A stretch of 64,000 nt of DNA from NCBI GenBank assembly GCA_029851415.1, contig CM056742.1, forward strand, positions 111,354,246 to 111,418,245. Direction: 5' to 3'. Numbering within the stretch: the first letter of the stretch is position 1; every line of letters begins with the position of its first letter. Both the position numbers and the translations under genes were made by a program. This DNA is from Eretmocerus hayati (Eukaryota > Arthropoda > Insecta > Hymenoptera > Aphelinidae). Shown here one piece after another: positions 1-8,650 of the stretch. The notes below the pieces were generated by a model that saw only the letters and a program-made list of their open reading frames with translations, was not told the DNA's origin and ran no database searches.

Positions 1-90
1 TATTACCATGTTTTACCTAAGATCTCATCTGTGAGTATGTTTGCTCTTTTTTCATTATAGATTGATAGAACTTTTATTCATTTCCAGAAA

Positions 91-390
91 ATGGATCTTG
101 ACAAATTAAATGAGATAGCCAGTACCACAGAAGAGAAAAAACGCTGGAGGGAGCTGGATAAGGGTGCAACCTACCGAGTGGTTGAAATAAGAAAACTCAA
201 AACAATATACGGCCCGCGTATGCTATTTATCATTGAGGGAATGGATGGGAAATTCCAGATTTGGCTCCCCAAACGAACCTCAGATGCCTTTTCCGAGGAT
301 AATCTAATGTTTGAATACTTATCAGCGAAAGCCAATAAGTTGGAGCTGAATATCTCAAACTTAGATGATAGCAAATTCAAATTTATTTAA
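91..390 (+). CDS. small Polinton-associated protein, possible ssDNA-binding (OB-like)
   Basis: This 99-residue ORF starts at ATG 91 just after a CAG that follows a pyrimidine-rich stretch, and ends with TAA followed 11 bases later by an AATAAA. The pattern (GATYRVVEIRKLKTIYGPR, then a hydrophobic strand, then FQIWLPKR) matches a family I recall as common in arthropod mobile elements, with the order strand, basic turn, strand, LPKR. I infer a small beta-rich, nucleic-acid-binding protein, possibly a single-stranded DNA-binding factor for element replication. It lies next to the integrase and points the opposite way. The assignment to an OB-like fold is inference; membership of the element is supported by position. 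Confidence 0.55.
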   Translation: MDLDKLNEIASTTEEKKRWRELDKGATYRVVEIRKLKTIYGPRMLFIIEGMDGKFQIWLPKRTSDAFSEDNLMFEYLSAKANKLELNISNLDDSKFKFI

Positions 391-401
391 CATGTATTCG
401 A

Positions 402-407
402 AATAAA
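402..407 (+). promoter_or_regulatory. polyadenylation signal AATAAA
   Basis: A canonical AATAAA hexamer lies 11 bases after the stop codon of the small ORF ending at 390, in the right place for its 3' end formation. Confidence 0.5.
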
Positions 408-564
408 GAGATAGAGGAACCCTAATGGAGGGAGAGATACTGAATGACTCATGATTATTACACTCAAGGAAATTTATTTTTTCAAGTATAGTAATCATAA
501 GTACTCCACTGGCTGATCTCTACTGGGAAAGAGCGCGGGTGGGGGCCTTTTTCCCTCCCTCAAA

Positions 565-1482
565 TTATAACTGATGTTTGTCTATCCATGAATTGTGCGA
601 ACTATCAAATCCCAACCACTTCACATAGAATTGATTACCACGTTTTTTCAAAACTTTTTCAACCAAGTATATATCAGGATACTTAACTTTCAGAAGCTCT
701 TGCTCATAGAAACCTCCGGCTACTGGTTGATTCTGATAACCGTGCAAATGATAAGTGATTGGTTTTTTTTTCCGAATTTCTCGAACTGTAAATATTTCCG
801 TTGATCAGTTAGGCGTGTAACCTTTCTCAAATACGTGTTTGAGCTTGCTCACTCTAACTTTATCACCAACTTTGAATTTTGGAGGTTTCAAGACTCTATT
901 ATCTACAGGAAAATTTCTCAAAACTTGTGCTTCGTTTTCGGGAGTAACATCTTTGGGCCTCATAGATGTTTTGCGATGTTTCCTTCCATTATTTGAAGAA
1001 AGGAGATCTGGAAGTATTTTTATCCACTCATAATTCCCCTGGAGACTGAAGGCTGAATACATGTTTTGCTTAAGTGTGCGATTGAAACGCTCTACTATTC
1101 CAGCTTTCTTGTTGCTATAAGTTGAGTACAGGTTAATTCCATAATGATCCATAAGATCTCGAAAAGTCTTGTTATGAAATTCTTTGCCCTCATCAGTCTG
1201 TAGGTTCTTGGGGGCTCGTCCTTGTTGGAATATAGAAGCCATTGCTTTTGTGACGTCAGTGCCAGTCTTTGATTTTACTGCAACAGCCCAAGCATACTTG
1301 GAAAAATTATCTATAACAGTTAGCAGATATATAAAACCTTCATTCTCTCTCGAGAAGGGCTGCATCTCCACAAGGTCGGCTTGCCAGGTTTCATTCAGAC
1401 CGCGGATATCATATTCTCTCCGAGGGTAGTTTCGACGGGCTGGCTTATGCAGTTCCTCCATCACAGCTCGCTTATTGACCAT
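565..1482 (-). pseudogene. Polinton integrase (rve/DDE) with C-terminal chromodomain, one nonsense codon
   Basis: A retroviral-type integrase for insertion of the element. Counting from the first residue of the upstream part, the catalytic triad is D36 (in QADLVEM), D97 (in TDEGKEF) and E131 (in VERFNR), a D-x33-E spacing. A basic DNA-binding region and KVGDKVRV strand follow. Reading stops at a TGA at 805-807, but the same frame continues without further stops to 565 and encodes a chromodomain (YLVEKVLKK, then YVKWLGF, then NSWI), typical of Polinton integrases. The context around the TGA (after YTPN) suggests it replaced a TGG tryptophan codon. The N-terminal zinc-binding domain is not seen; the start used here is the first codon of the open stretch and may be late. 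Confidence 0.85.
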
Positions 1483-1491
1483 TACTCTAAT

Positions 1492-1893
1492 CTATCGAAA
1501 GATCTTAGACTTCAAAATTTCCTTGAAAATTTCTGCCGAGCCACTTGTATTGGTTTTTGTATCCGCTTTAGATTCAATGATACTCAGTAACTCATCAGTG
1601 CTTCTTTGGAGTCCTGCTTGTGATAAATCAATCGTCGATCTGATATGCTGAACGTCGTTTTTCAATTTTTCCGTAGTCTCTCTTAATTTCCGAGTTCTTG
1701 ATTCTATAAGGTCTTGAAGAGTTTTCAAATTCACCGCATCATGATCGCTGATGGGAGCCGCTGCATGACACAACTTCTTATTCTCTAGGTCAAACTGTGC
1801 ATCCGCAGTCAGCTTGAATCCGAATCCAGGTGGACCTCGAGCTCCTTCACCCCGAATCACTCTCAAAAAACGTCCGAGCACATCAACGCTCAT
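1492..1893 (-). CDS. fiber-like structural protein of the Polinton
   Basis: A 133-residue protein starting at ATG 1893. The N-terminus has GARGPPGFGFKLTAD, then FDLENKKLCHAAAP, then a DAVNLKTL segment, followed by a long helical region (about residues 60-130). The order of motifs, a G-x-P-G turn, a GF-L-T-D strand, a D-L/M-x-N-K strand and a D-A-V-N helix, resembles tail-fiber or fiber-shaft attachment segments of viruses and phages. I infer a trimeric spike or fiber-like component of the Polinton particle. It has no internal stop. Function is inferred from pattern alone; an unrelated minor structural protein is possible. Confidence 0.5.
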   Translation of the reverse strand: MSVDVLGRFLRVIRGEGARGPPGFGFKLTADAQFDLENKKLCHAAAPISDHDAVNLKTLQDLIESRTRKLRETTEKLKNDVQHIRSTIDLSQAGLQRSTDELLSIIESKADTKTNTSGSAEIFKEILKSKIFR

Positions 1894-1919
1894 TGTAATA
1901 CTGACACTATCTACCAGAA

Positions 1920-2895
1920 CTAGTTCAATATATAGCCCGCCTCTCTAAGCTCTTCAATAATTGAATGAATCTCATTGTCATGATTTCGATCACCAGCAGA
2001 TCGTTCAGCGACAAGTAATTGAACGCGATCAACTAGTTTGTTAGGGTCATCCCAATAAACATAATCTTTCCTCCTACCAATCTGTGCAAATTTATATTGA
2101 GGTAATAATCCGGCTCCAGATTTCTTATTCGCCAGTTTGAACCCCCCACTTTCTTCCGAAAATAGTGGTTTGATTTTATCGTGGAATTTTCTGCTCGTGG
2201 AACCTCGGAGCGTCTCACTCGCCTGATGCTTCTTACTATGCGCACTCATTGCTTGCAGAATCTGACCATAACATTTCTTATCCTCTTCTGTGATTAAACT
2301 TATGTTTGGCTGTTTCTTCCAAAGTAGTTCGAGGAGTCCAATCGTAGCCGGATAAGATATATTATGCACTATTATGTCCTGATCTATCTGAATTTCTGAA
2401 TTACCGAGCATGTATCGGCCCCCCTCTACGTATACTCCATATATTTTATCAATCTCATCAGGATTTTCCACGTATGGAGATTTTGAAGCGGATTTAGGCT
2501 CAGGTTCGCTGTCCATCTCTATCTCACCCTCTGATGAGTCGAGTAATGGAGTCGTCTCATAACTTGTCTCAGTCGCTAATGGAAAGTTGTCAGATTCTCC
2601 TGAAGACTCAGCTCCAAGAAATTGGATTGATGTCGGTTTTTTGCGGATTTTTGGTCAAGACTTTGATGCATTCTTACGATTGGGTGAGGGGGGGTTGTGG
2701 TTCACTATTTTGAGCAATTATTTTCTCCGAGGGTTCTACGATTGGTTTGAATGTGTGATCCAACACTTTCTGCTGGTCCGAATTCTCTGATCTTAATAAA
2801 TCATATTTATGCTTCACAGCTCTTCTCGCTTTTTCGAGCTGTTTGAGTACACTTTCTTCCTTTTTCAGTTCAGACATGTTGACTGGTTGAACCAT
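1920..2895 (-). pseudogene. conserved arthropod mobile-element protein (DUF8207-like), frameshifted
   Basis: The gene starts at ATG 2895 with a charged coiled-coil segment (KQLEKARRAVKHKYDLL) and ends with a well-conserved C-terminal domain. That domain contains DKIYGVYVEGGRYMLG, then LLELLWKKQP, EEDKKCYGQIL, YVYWDDPNKLVDR and NEIHSIIEELREAG. I recall this as the DUF8207 family of arthropod Polinton-like elements; its function is unknown. Two lesions separate the halves: a frame change near a run of seven C's at about 2690, and an in-frame TGA at 2655-2657. The segment between is low-complexity and acidic. The C-terminal domain itself (1920-2516) is intact. Confidence 0.65.
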
Positions 2896-2917
2896 AAAAA
2901 GAGACTGATAGAGGAAG

Positions 2918-3592
2918 TTATGAATTTGTTATATTTAAAGCAAAAGAATCAAAACCTTTCCTATATCGACCATTATTGATATTCCTATCTTTGTCAATAA
3001 CAATGAAGCCATGCTTATCATTCCAGCAAGCGGAACATGAATCTTTGAATGTTTGAAAAGACATATCAGTATTGACGTGATTGTCGTAGACGTGCTTCAG
3101 ATTTTTCTCGTCTTGTCTGAACAAAACCAATAGATTTACATTATCTCGTACAAGGTGTTTCGGCACCTGGGCGTACGATTGGCAAAGACAAATCACATCC
3201 ACGCTTCTGTGTCTACCCATACAAAAGAAAGCTTTAACATTATCTTGCTTCACGCAAGCTATATCATCGGAAATCATCACTGAATTTGGGCGCGCGTTCT
3301 CTGGTGATATGACATCCTCGTGGTCGCTGAAAGGGAAATATTGTAGGCCCTCGATAGGTTCAAGTACATCTTTCAGAAATTGATATTTTGGCTGATTTAG
3401 TCATTTAGAATAAACGTAGACGTTTTCAAATCTCAAACCATTTCCATGAATTAGAAGTGCTAAGAGGCTTTTCGTTTTGCCGCAGTTAGATGGACCACAG
3501 AAGACCGCCCTAATCTTATCGGGAAGTAAATCGCCGTAACGCCTAGTCTTCCGCTCTTCTTGCACTATGCTATCGAAATTCAACACTGGCAA
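2918..3592 (-). pseudogene. Polinton genome-packaging ATPase (FtsK/HerA-like), one nonsense codon
   Basis: The protein carries a Walker A motif FCGPSNCGKTKS, a Walker B-like MISDDIA segment, and the downstream DVICLCQSYAQVPKHLVRDN sensor region typical of the A32-like packaging ATPases that pump DNA into Polinton and NCLDV-type capsids. A TGA at 3401-3403 splits the frame; the reading frame on both sides is the same and there is no other stop, so a single substitution, probably of a serine codon (TCA), explains it. The true start may lie upstream: sequence to about 3635 in another frame looks coding, suggesting an additional frameshift near 3600. Transcribed leftward from the divergent region shared with the PLA2 gene. 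Confidence 0.8.
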
Positions 3593-3717
3593 TTCGTAGA
3601 ACTTGATGAAAAATCCATCTTTCTGAGTTGGATTCCGGCATCACACTGATCCTGCTGATATATAAGAGGTCCATTATATAGCTCTCCAGTCAGTCGGTTC
3701 GAGACATCCGTAGAGTG

Positions 3718-4422
3718 ATGATCATTCACGTTCAGCGTAGGAAGAATACGAAAGTTGGTCATGGTATATTGAACGGAATCATCAATCGACTCCCCATTGA
3801 ACTTCATTTACCAGGCTATCAATTCTGCGGTCCTGGAACAAAATTAGCTAAGCGTTTGGCTCGAGGTGATCAAGGGATCGATAAATTGGATTCCGAGTGC
3901 AGAGAACACGATATTTTGTATTCGAAGAATCGAGAAGACCTTGAGGCCCGACATCGTGCGGATAAAATACTTCAGGACAAGGCTTGGGCAAGAGTTCTTG
4001 CTAAAGATTCTGGTATTCGTGAAAGAGCAGCAGCTTGGGCTGTCACTAACGCCATGAAGCTGAAAACGAGGTTTGGGATGGGAATCAAGAAAAAAATTAA
4101 GAAGAATAAGAAGCGAGGTGTAAAAAAGAAAAAGAGTGAGGGGGTCTCGACACTAGCCAAGGTTGTCAAAGCTGCTAAATCACCAATCCAGAATAAATCA
4201 GCTGCTGAAGCTATAAAGACAGCTTGGAGGAGAGCGCGAGCAGCTGTCAAAACGAGTGGAGGACGCACCAGAGTCAAAATTCCTAGAATTCTACCAATTC
4301 CTAGAAAAACTGGAGGTTTCTTGCCTTACCTAATCCCCCTCTTTTCCGGACTCAGCGCTACCGGAGCTTTAGCTAGCAGAGCTGCGGGAGTTGTAAAAGC
4401 AAATCTGCGCAATGGCAACTAG
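3718..4422 (+). CDS. Polinton protein with parvovirus-type phospholipase A2 domain
   Basis: Starts at ATG 3718 (a GTG precedes it; the true start may be a little downstream). The N-terminal third holds a secreted-PLA2-like core: GYQFCGPGTKL is the calcium-binding loop and SECREHDILYS carries the catalytic His-Asp pair, as in the VP1-unique region of densoviruses. A strongly basic middle (runs of Lys/Arg) follows. The C-terminus has a hydrophobic, glycine- and alanine-rich segment (GGFLPYLIPLFSGLSATGAL) that could insert in membranes, as in adenovirus pVI-like proteins. I infer a minor virion protein that disrupts membranes during entry. It is about 234 residues, with no internal stop, and heads the rightward structural gene cluster. 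Confidence 0.75.
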   Translation: MIIHVQRRKNTKVGHGILNGIINRLPIELHLPGYQFCGPGTKLAKRLARGDQGIDKLDSECREHDILYSKNREDLEARHRADKILQDKAWARVLAKDSGIRERAAAWAVTNAMKLKTRFGMGIKKKIKKNKKRGVKKKKSEGVSTLAKVVKAAKSPIQNKSAAEAIKTAWRRARAAVKTSGGRTRVKIPRILPIPRKTGGFLPYLIPLFSGLSATGALASRAAGVVKANLRNGN

Positions 4423-4448
4423 AGGAGGCTCGTCGGCATAATAAGACT

Positions 4449-4917
4449 ATGGAGGCGATTGCAATAGGCAAAGGCCTATATCTCAAATCTTACAAGACGG
4501 GGTTTGGACTCTATCTCAAACCTTACGTGGGGAACGGATTGAAAAAAAAAAGTTTGAAGTAAATTTACCCAAAAGAGCATTATCCAACTTCGATATTCTC
4601 AAGTACGCTAAGGAATTAGGAATACCACATTTCCGTGGCGTTTTATGCGCAATGAGCTACCGCCTAGGCCGCACTATGACGAAAGAATGATTATTAATCT
4701 CCATGATTCTGATAATCCTGGAACCCATTGGATAGCCTTCAAGAAGAAAGGGGATGACGTTGTATACTTTGACAGTTATGGTGACCTCCAACCTCCGATT
4801 GATGTCATGTTATATCTTAGGGTTTACAAGGTCAAGTACAATACTAACAGATATCAGCAATTCAATACTTATAATTGTGGTCACTTGTGCTTGAAATTTT
4901 TATGCGAGGAGTTGTAA
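4449..4917 (+). pseudogene. adenovirus-type maturation cysteine protease, frameshifted twice
   Basis: The C-terminal part, open from 4645, carries the triad of the adenain-like family: His in GTHWIAF, Asp in YFDSYGD, the oxyanion-hole Gln in YQQF, and Cys in YNCGHLC. The part upstream (from 4565) has the expected NFDIL...GIPHFRG lead-in but sits in another frame; a T-run at 4641-4644 marks the shift. An ATG at 4449 opens a 37-codon stretch with a doubled GLYLK motif ending in lysines; an A-run at 4541-4551 puts it out of frame with the protease lead-in. So one gene with two homopolymer frameshifts is likely, though a separate short GLYLK peptide gene is possible. The protease would process capsid precursors. 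Confidence 0.75.
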
Positions 4918-4972
4918 TAGGCTATATGATGAGCAGCCATCTCAGGATTCCCTCATTCTACTCCAAACTGTC

Positions 4973-5677
4973 ATGGACACCACAACTTTACTATTTTCAG
5001 GAACATCTTCCATACTTGAAGTTATATATGATCCTATAATAGAGTTGAAGCCAAATACCCCATACGTCTGCGCCTTAGCTGACTTTCTGTCTTCCTATTC
5101 TTTCCCTAACATTGATGAAAGTAGTAACAAGCTATACGTTGCTGATAAAGAGATTATCATACCAACTGGTAGCTACGAGATTTCTGATATTGAAAAATAC
5201 TTGATTGACGAACTGCTAAAACACAAAATAACGTTGAGATTGGAGCCTAACAATAATACGCTCTGCAGCGTAATTAGATGCAGCGCTGAAATTGATTTCA
5301 CAAGGAAAGATTCGATTGGTTCATTACTTGGTTTCTCACCTCAAATTCTCAAGGCTAACACATGGTATACTTTTGATACGCCTGTGAAGATTCTGAAAAC
5401 TAATGCGCTGAGAATTGAATGTAATATTATTACTGGTGTTTACATAAACAATCGGAGAGCCCATACGCTTCATAATTTCTTCCCAACCGTAGGTCCAGGT
5501 CATAAGATTGATGAAGTCCCCTCACAGCGAATCTATCATTCAGTTGCTGTGAAGGACGAGGTGAAATACGTTCAGCTCAAAATAGTAGATCAAGACGATA
5601 ACTTGGTTGACTTCCGAGGTGAACCAATCACAATCAGAATCCATCTCTGCTCCAACGAATTCCGCAATGGGAATTAA
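4973..5677 (+). CDS. Polinton minor capsid (penton-type, single jelly-roll) candidate
   Basis: A 234-residue, beta-rich protein starting at ATG 4973 and lying between the protease and the large capsid gene, the usual slot of the Polinton PX protein, proposed to be the single jelly-roll minor capsid (penton) subunit. Visible features are an N-terminal TSSILEVIYDPIIEL segment, a repeated FLSSYSFPNID pattern and an alternating hydrophobic pattern throughout, ending in VRIHL-like strands (TIRIHLCSNEF). No stop or frameshift. The family role is established for Polintons; the assignment of this copy is by synteny and pattern. Confidence 0.65.
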   Translation: MDTTTLLFSGTSSILEVIYDPIIELKPNTPYVCALADFLSSYSFPNIDESSNKLYVADKEIIIPTGSYEISDIEKYLIDELLKHKITLRLEPNNNTLCSVIRCSAEIDFTRKDSIGSLLGFSPQILKANTWYTFDTPVKILKTNALRIECNIITGVYINNRRAHTLHNFFPTVGPGHKIDEVPSQRIYHSVAVKDEVKYVQLKIVDQDDNLVDFRGEPITIRIHLCSNEFRNGN

Positions 5678-5703
5678 TTATCATTATCAAGGCTATAAAA
5701 GCC

Positions 5704-7113
5704 ATGTCCATAGAAACAATGGCTATAAAACCTTGTCAAAACTCAGTCAGTCGTCCCCGTGCTCCCAGAGTGTTAACACGTCATCGGATCGAATTCCTCA
5801 AGAGTCTTGGGTTTCGAGTAAGTCCTGGTGGAAAATACCATTCAATCTATTTCGCTGTTCTAAAAAAGAAAGGAGACGTTCTCGATATTCAATCTTCCGT
5901 CGTTTTCGATGATGATATCTCTCACTATGAAGTGCATGCTCATCAGCTAATCACTGGACCACACTTCAACAACAATGATGAGATTCGTATATTCATTCAA
6001 CATCAGGATCTATGCGTCCTTCCATCCAAGAGTTCAATATGCGTTTCTGGACGCTCAACTACCGATGATAATGCTCCTACGCAACACACTAAGTTTGTTA
6101 ATAATGGAGTTGCCCATATAATTGAAGAGGTTAGATTAGAAATCAATGGCATTGAGATAGATAAGTGCAAGAATGTAGGGATAACCTCTCTGATGAAAGG
6201 ATGGGTTTCATTCACGCCAAAGGAAAATTTAGAAAATGCAGGGTGGACTGGTATTGATGAAACTGAGAGTATTGTCGACGATGATGGCAACTTTGATGTT
6301 CTCATTCCTCTCAAATCGATATTAGGTTTTGCCGAAGATTATAGGAAAGTTATCATCAACACCAAACATGAGTTGATACTTCGTCGGGCTCACACTGATG
6401 ATAATGCAATCAATTCAACAATTTATCATACTGGGACACCCCCAGTTGGGAACTGGGAGAAATGGAAGATTAACTTGACTCGACTTGAATGGCACATGCC
6501 TCATGTGACTCCATCCAACGAGTGTAAAATTAGACTCCTAAATCAGCTGCAGAAAGGTAAATCCATCACAATGCCTTTCCGCTCATGGGAACTTTTCGAA
6601 TACCCTTTACTTCCACGAACCTCGAACCAAGTTTGGACGGTTAAAACATCTAATCAGTTAGAAAAACCACGTTTTGTTATTCTAGGATCCCAAACTGGTC
6701 GTAAAAGTGTTAAAAACAAGGATGCGAGTCAGTTTGATCACTGTAATATCAAAAATATCAAACTATTCCTCAACTCCCAGTATTATCCCTACGGAAATCT
6801 TAATCTAGACATAAGCTCAAACCAGTACGCTCCACTATACGATATGTATCAAAATTTCCAGAACGTATATTACGACAAATATGATGATTCTGAGCCGTTG
6901 TTGAGTAGGAGAGAGTTCATAGAAAAATTGCCACTTATTGTTATAGATTGCTCAAAACAGAACGAGTCTTTGAAAAATGCTCCAGTAGATGTGAGATTGG
7001 AATTCGAAGCAAAGGATGATTCCCCCAAAGATACGACAGCATACTGCCTAATTATACATGATCGAATTGTGGAGTATAACCCCATGAGTGGGGATGTCCG
7101 CAAAGTCGTGTAG
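5704..7113 (+). CDS. Polinton major capsid protein (double jelly-roll) with a short N-terminal extension
   Basis: A 469-residue ORF starting at ATG 5704. From about residue 60 it matches the Polinton PY major capsid pattern: DVLDIQSSVVFDDDISHYE, FNNNDEIRI, a V-N-N-G-V-A-H-I-I-E-E-VRLE strand pair, IDKCKNVG, LMKGW, GFAEDYRKVI, and a second jelly roll with RSWELFEYPLLP and YPYGNLNLDIS. The first ~58 residues (RAPRVLTRHRIEFLKSLGF and around) look like a separate small protein often found just upstream, here joined in frame with no start codon between. No stop. It would form the hexon-like capsomer of the virion. Confidence 0.8.
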   Translation: MSIETMAIKPCQNSVSRPRAPRVLTRHRIEFLKSLGFRVSPGGKYHSIYFAVLKKKGDVLDIQSSVVFDDDISHYEVHAHQLITGPHFNNNDEIRIFIQHQDLCVLPSKSSICVSGRSTTDDNAPTQHTKFVNNGVAHIIEEVRLEINGIEIDKCKNVGITSLMKGWVSFTPKENLENAGWTGIDETESIVDDDGNFDVLIPLKSILGFAEDYRKVIINTKHELILRRAHTDDNAINSTIYHTGTPPVGNWEKWKINLTRLEWHMPHVTPSNECKIRLLNQLQKGKSITMPFRSWELFEYPLLPRTSNQVWTVKTSNQLEKPRFVILGSQTGRKSVKNKDASQFDHCNIKNIKLFLNSQYYPYGNLNLDISSNQYAPLYDMYQNFQNVYYDKYDDSEPLLSRREFIEKLPLIVIDCSKQNESLKNAPVDVRLEFEAKDDSPKDTTAYCLIIHDRIVEYNPMSGDVRKVV

Positions 7114-7188
7114 AGTCTTCATTCACCAGTACGGTTCACTCCACATATAAACCATAGTTGGATCAATGCGATTTCATTTGCGCCCAAC

Positions 7189-7701
7189 ATGGCGTATGTT
7201 GTGGACCTGCAAGGTTTTAAACAGCCCGTCAATGACTACCTATTGAAAGAGTTGGCCATATCTGCTCTTAGTGACAATTCGAAACCATTAGTCTTCCTTT
7301 TCAAGGAACCGTTTCCACTAAAAAGACTATCTCAAAAATATGTCCAACAAAATCTATGGCTTGAACATCAGCATCATGGGATCCCATGGGTTTCAGGCAA
7401 TATTCCAATGACTGAGATTGTAATTGTCCTTCGAGGGGTTCTACAGGACGCTGACGAAGTGATTGTTAAGGGTTCAATCAATCAACAATGGTTGAGCCGT
7501 TTTGGTTGCAATGTGCGAGATATCACAGAATCTGGCTACCTAGGTGTGGATGCACTGTACAATCAAAAACATGTAACAGTATGTCCACATCATACCAAGT
7601 CACGCAAACCAGTTTGCGCGGCCCACAATGCTGAGCTCATGAAAAAACTCTTGAGGAAACATATGGTTACTACATATGAAGCTATGGAAATTGAAACTTG
7701 A
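7189..7701 (+). CDS. conserved element-associated protein, possible nuclease-like fold
   Basis: A 170-residue ORF starting at ATG 7189. It opens with YVVDLQGFKQP followed by a KELAI segment, then HGIPW, then a VIVKGSINQQWLSRFG segment and a Cys/His cluster near the C-terminus (CPHHTKSRKPVCAAHNAEL). I recall the same architecture in many arthropod element-associated proteins, with a first strand ending in Asp and a terminal C-x2-H ... C cluster. The N-terminal strand pattern resembles an RNase H-like or DEDD exonuclease fold but the acidic residues are not convincing, so the activity is unassigned. It is the last gene of the rightward Polinton cluster and has no internal stop. Confidence 0.5.
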   Translation: MAYVVDLQGFKQPVNDYLLKELAISALSDNSKPLVFLFKEPFPLKRLSQKYVQQNLWLEHQHHGIPWVSGNIPMTEIVIVLRGVLQDADEVIVKGSINQQWLSRFGCNVRDITESGYLGVDALYNQKHVTVCPHHTKSRKPVCAAHNAELMKKLLRKHMVTTYEAMEIET

Positions 7702-7754
7702 TGTGCTCGATTCCCGTTAACTCCTTAGGGAAAACGGGCACACATGCGAGGCAC

Positions 7755-7884
7755 TCTCTTATACACACCCAAGATACTATAAGGATCCAAGCACACGCTT
7801 ATACATTGTAAGATACTACAAAGAAGCGGGCTCGCCTCCCAACACGCGTAGGATAATACAAGGAGGCGGGCTCGCCTCCTTGTA
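7755..7884. repeat. short tandem repeat with perfect hairpin at the Polinton flank
   Basis: Three related ~40-bp units follow each other, with shared AAGATACTA/GGATAATACA starts and, in the last two, GCGGGCTCGCCTCC cores. The third unit is a perfect 12-bp stem (TACAAGGAGGCG) with a GGCT loop at 7857-7884. Base composition is much more GC-rich than the neighbours. It could be part of the element's terminal region or an unrelated small insertion. Confidence 0.6.
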
Positions 7885-8650
7885 GCTTACCTACTCACAA
7901 AGCAAAATTTAGACTGCGGGTCGGGATCTGGATAGTGGGACCACGAGATCACACGAGTGCGAGTGAGAGAGCATGACGTAAGAGTCACGCCGCTTAATAA
8001 GAGAGCATTGCCTCTTATGCATCTGTCTCACTCGCCCGCAGTCCCACGGTGATAGCTCGCAACTCGTAGTCTATACCTTACTATGTCTATGCGACTGCGT
8101 TCCGATGACAATTTCGGCACCCTTCTCAAGTCTAAAAAACAATGTTTGAGTTCAGAATTTCATAGAATATGCAGAATGAGTAAGTCACGTACTATCACAT
8201 ACCTCTCAAGACAGTACAATGTGTCTACTCAAACAATATGTTTTTTTTCACCTTATATTGGTGAATGTCTAATCTCTGATCTAGTGGAAATAAGTTGGGT
8301 TAGGTAAGTGTCTTCAATCTTCGATTGAATTATATTGATGTAATGACACTATCACAGCATACCCATTTGAAAATCCTGGAGTGTGGAATATGGAGTTACA
8401 TATGTCATATTTTTACTATTGCTGAATGATCACAGTAGTGAGTGAATTAATACTAGTTTAAGGTTGATCCAACTATTGTTCACATTTTGATTGACTGAAT
8501 TCTCCTGTTTCTTTCCTATCAGCTCAATATCGATCCTTCACCTGACATCTATCCATCATCATTCAACTATCGATTTGATCGGTAAAATCATTCCCTATTG
8601 TTACAGTTGTATCAAGATTGAGGTCGAAATAGCGTGAAATATTATTAAAT
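7885..8650. other. no recognisable gene
   Basis: This stretch has only short spurious frames. It includes a mixed sequence around 7980-8040 in which AGAGCAT and TTAATAAGAGAG-like words recur, then AT-rich DNA. I see nothing I can name. Part of it may be the untranslated end of the Penelope-like fragment to its right. Confidence 0.4.

Larger units (their letters stand above)
1..7900. mobile_element. Maverick/Polinton, partial (integrase to capsid genes)
   Basis: The gene set is diagnostic of a Polinton: DDE integrase with chromodomain, FtsK/HerA-type packaging ATPase, adenovirus-type cysteine protease, single and double jelly-roll capsid candidates. Genes from 565 to 3592 read leftward and those from 3718 to 7701 read rightward, from a shared intergenic region near 3600-3720. 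The protein-primed polymerase normally present is not in the window and may lie left of position 1. I could not identify the terminal inverted repeats; the right boundary near 7.9 kb is an estimate. At least four genes carry a nonsense codon or frameshift, so this copy cannot be autonomous as read. Confidence 0.88.
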
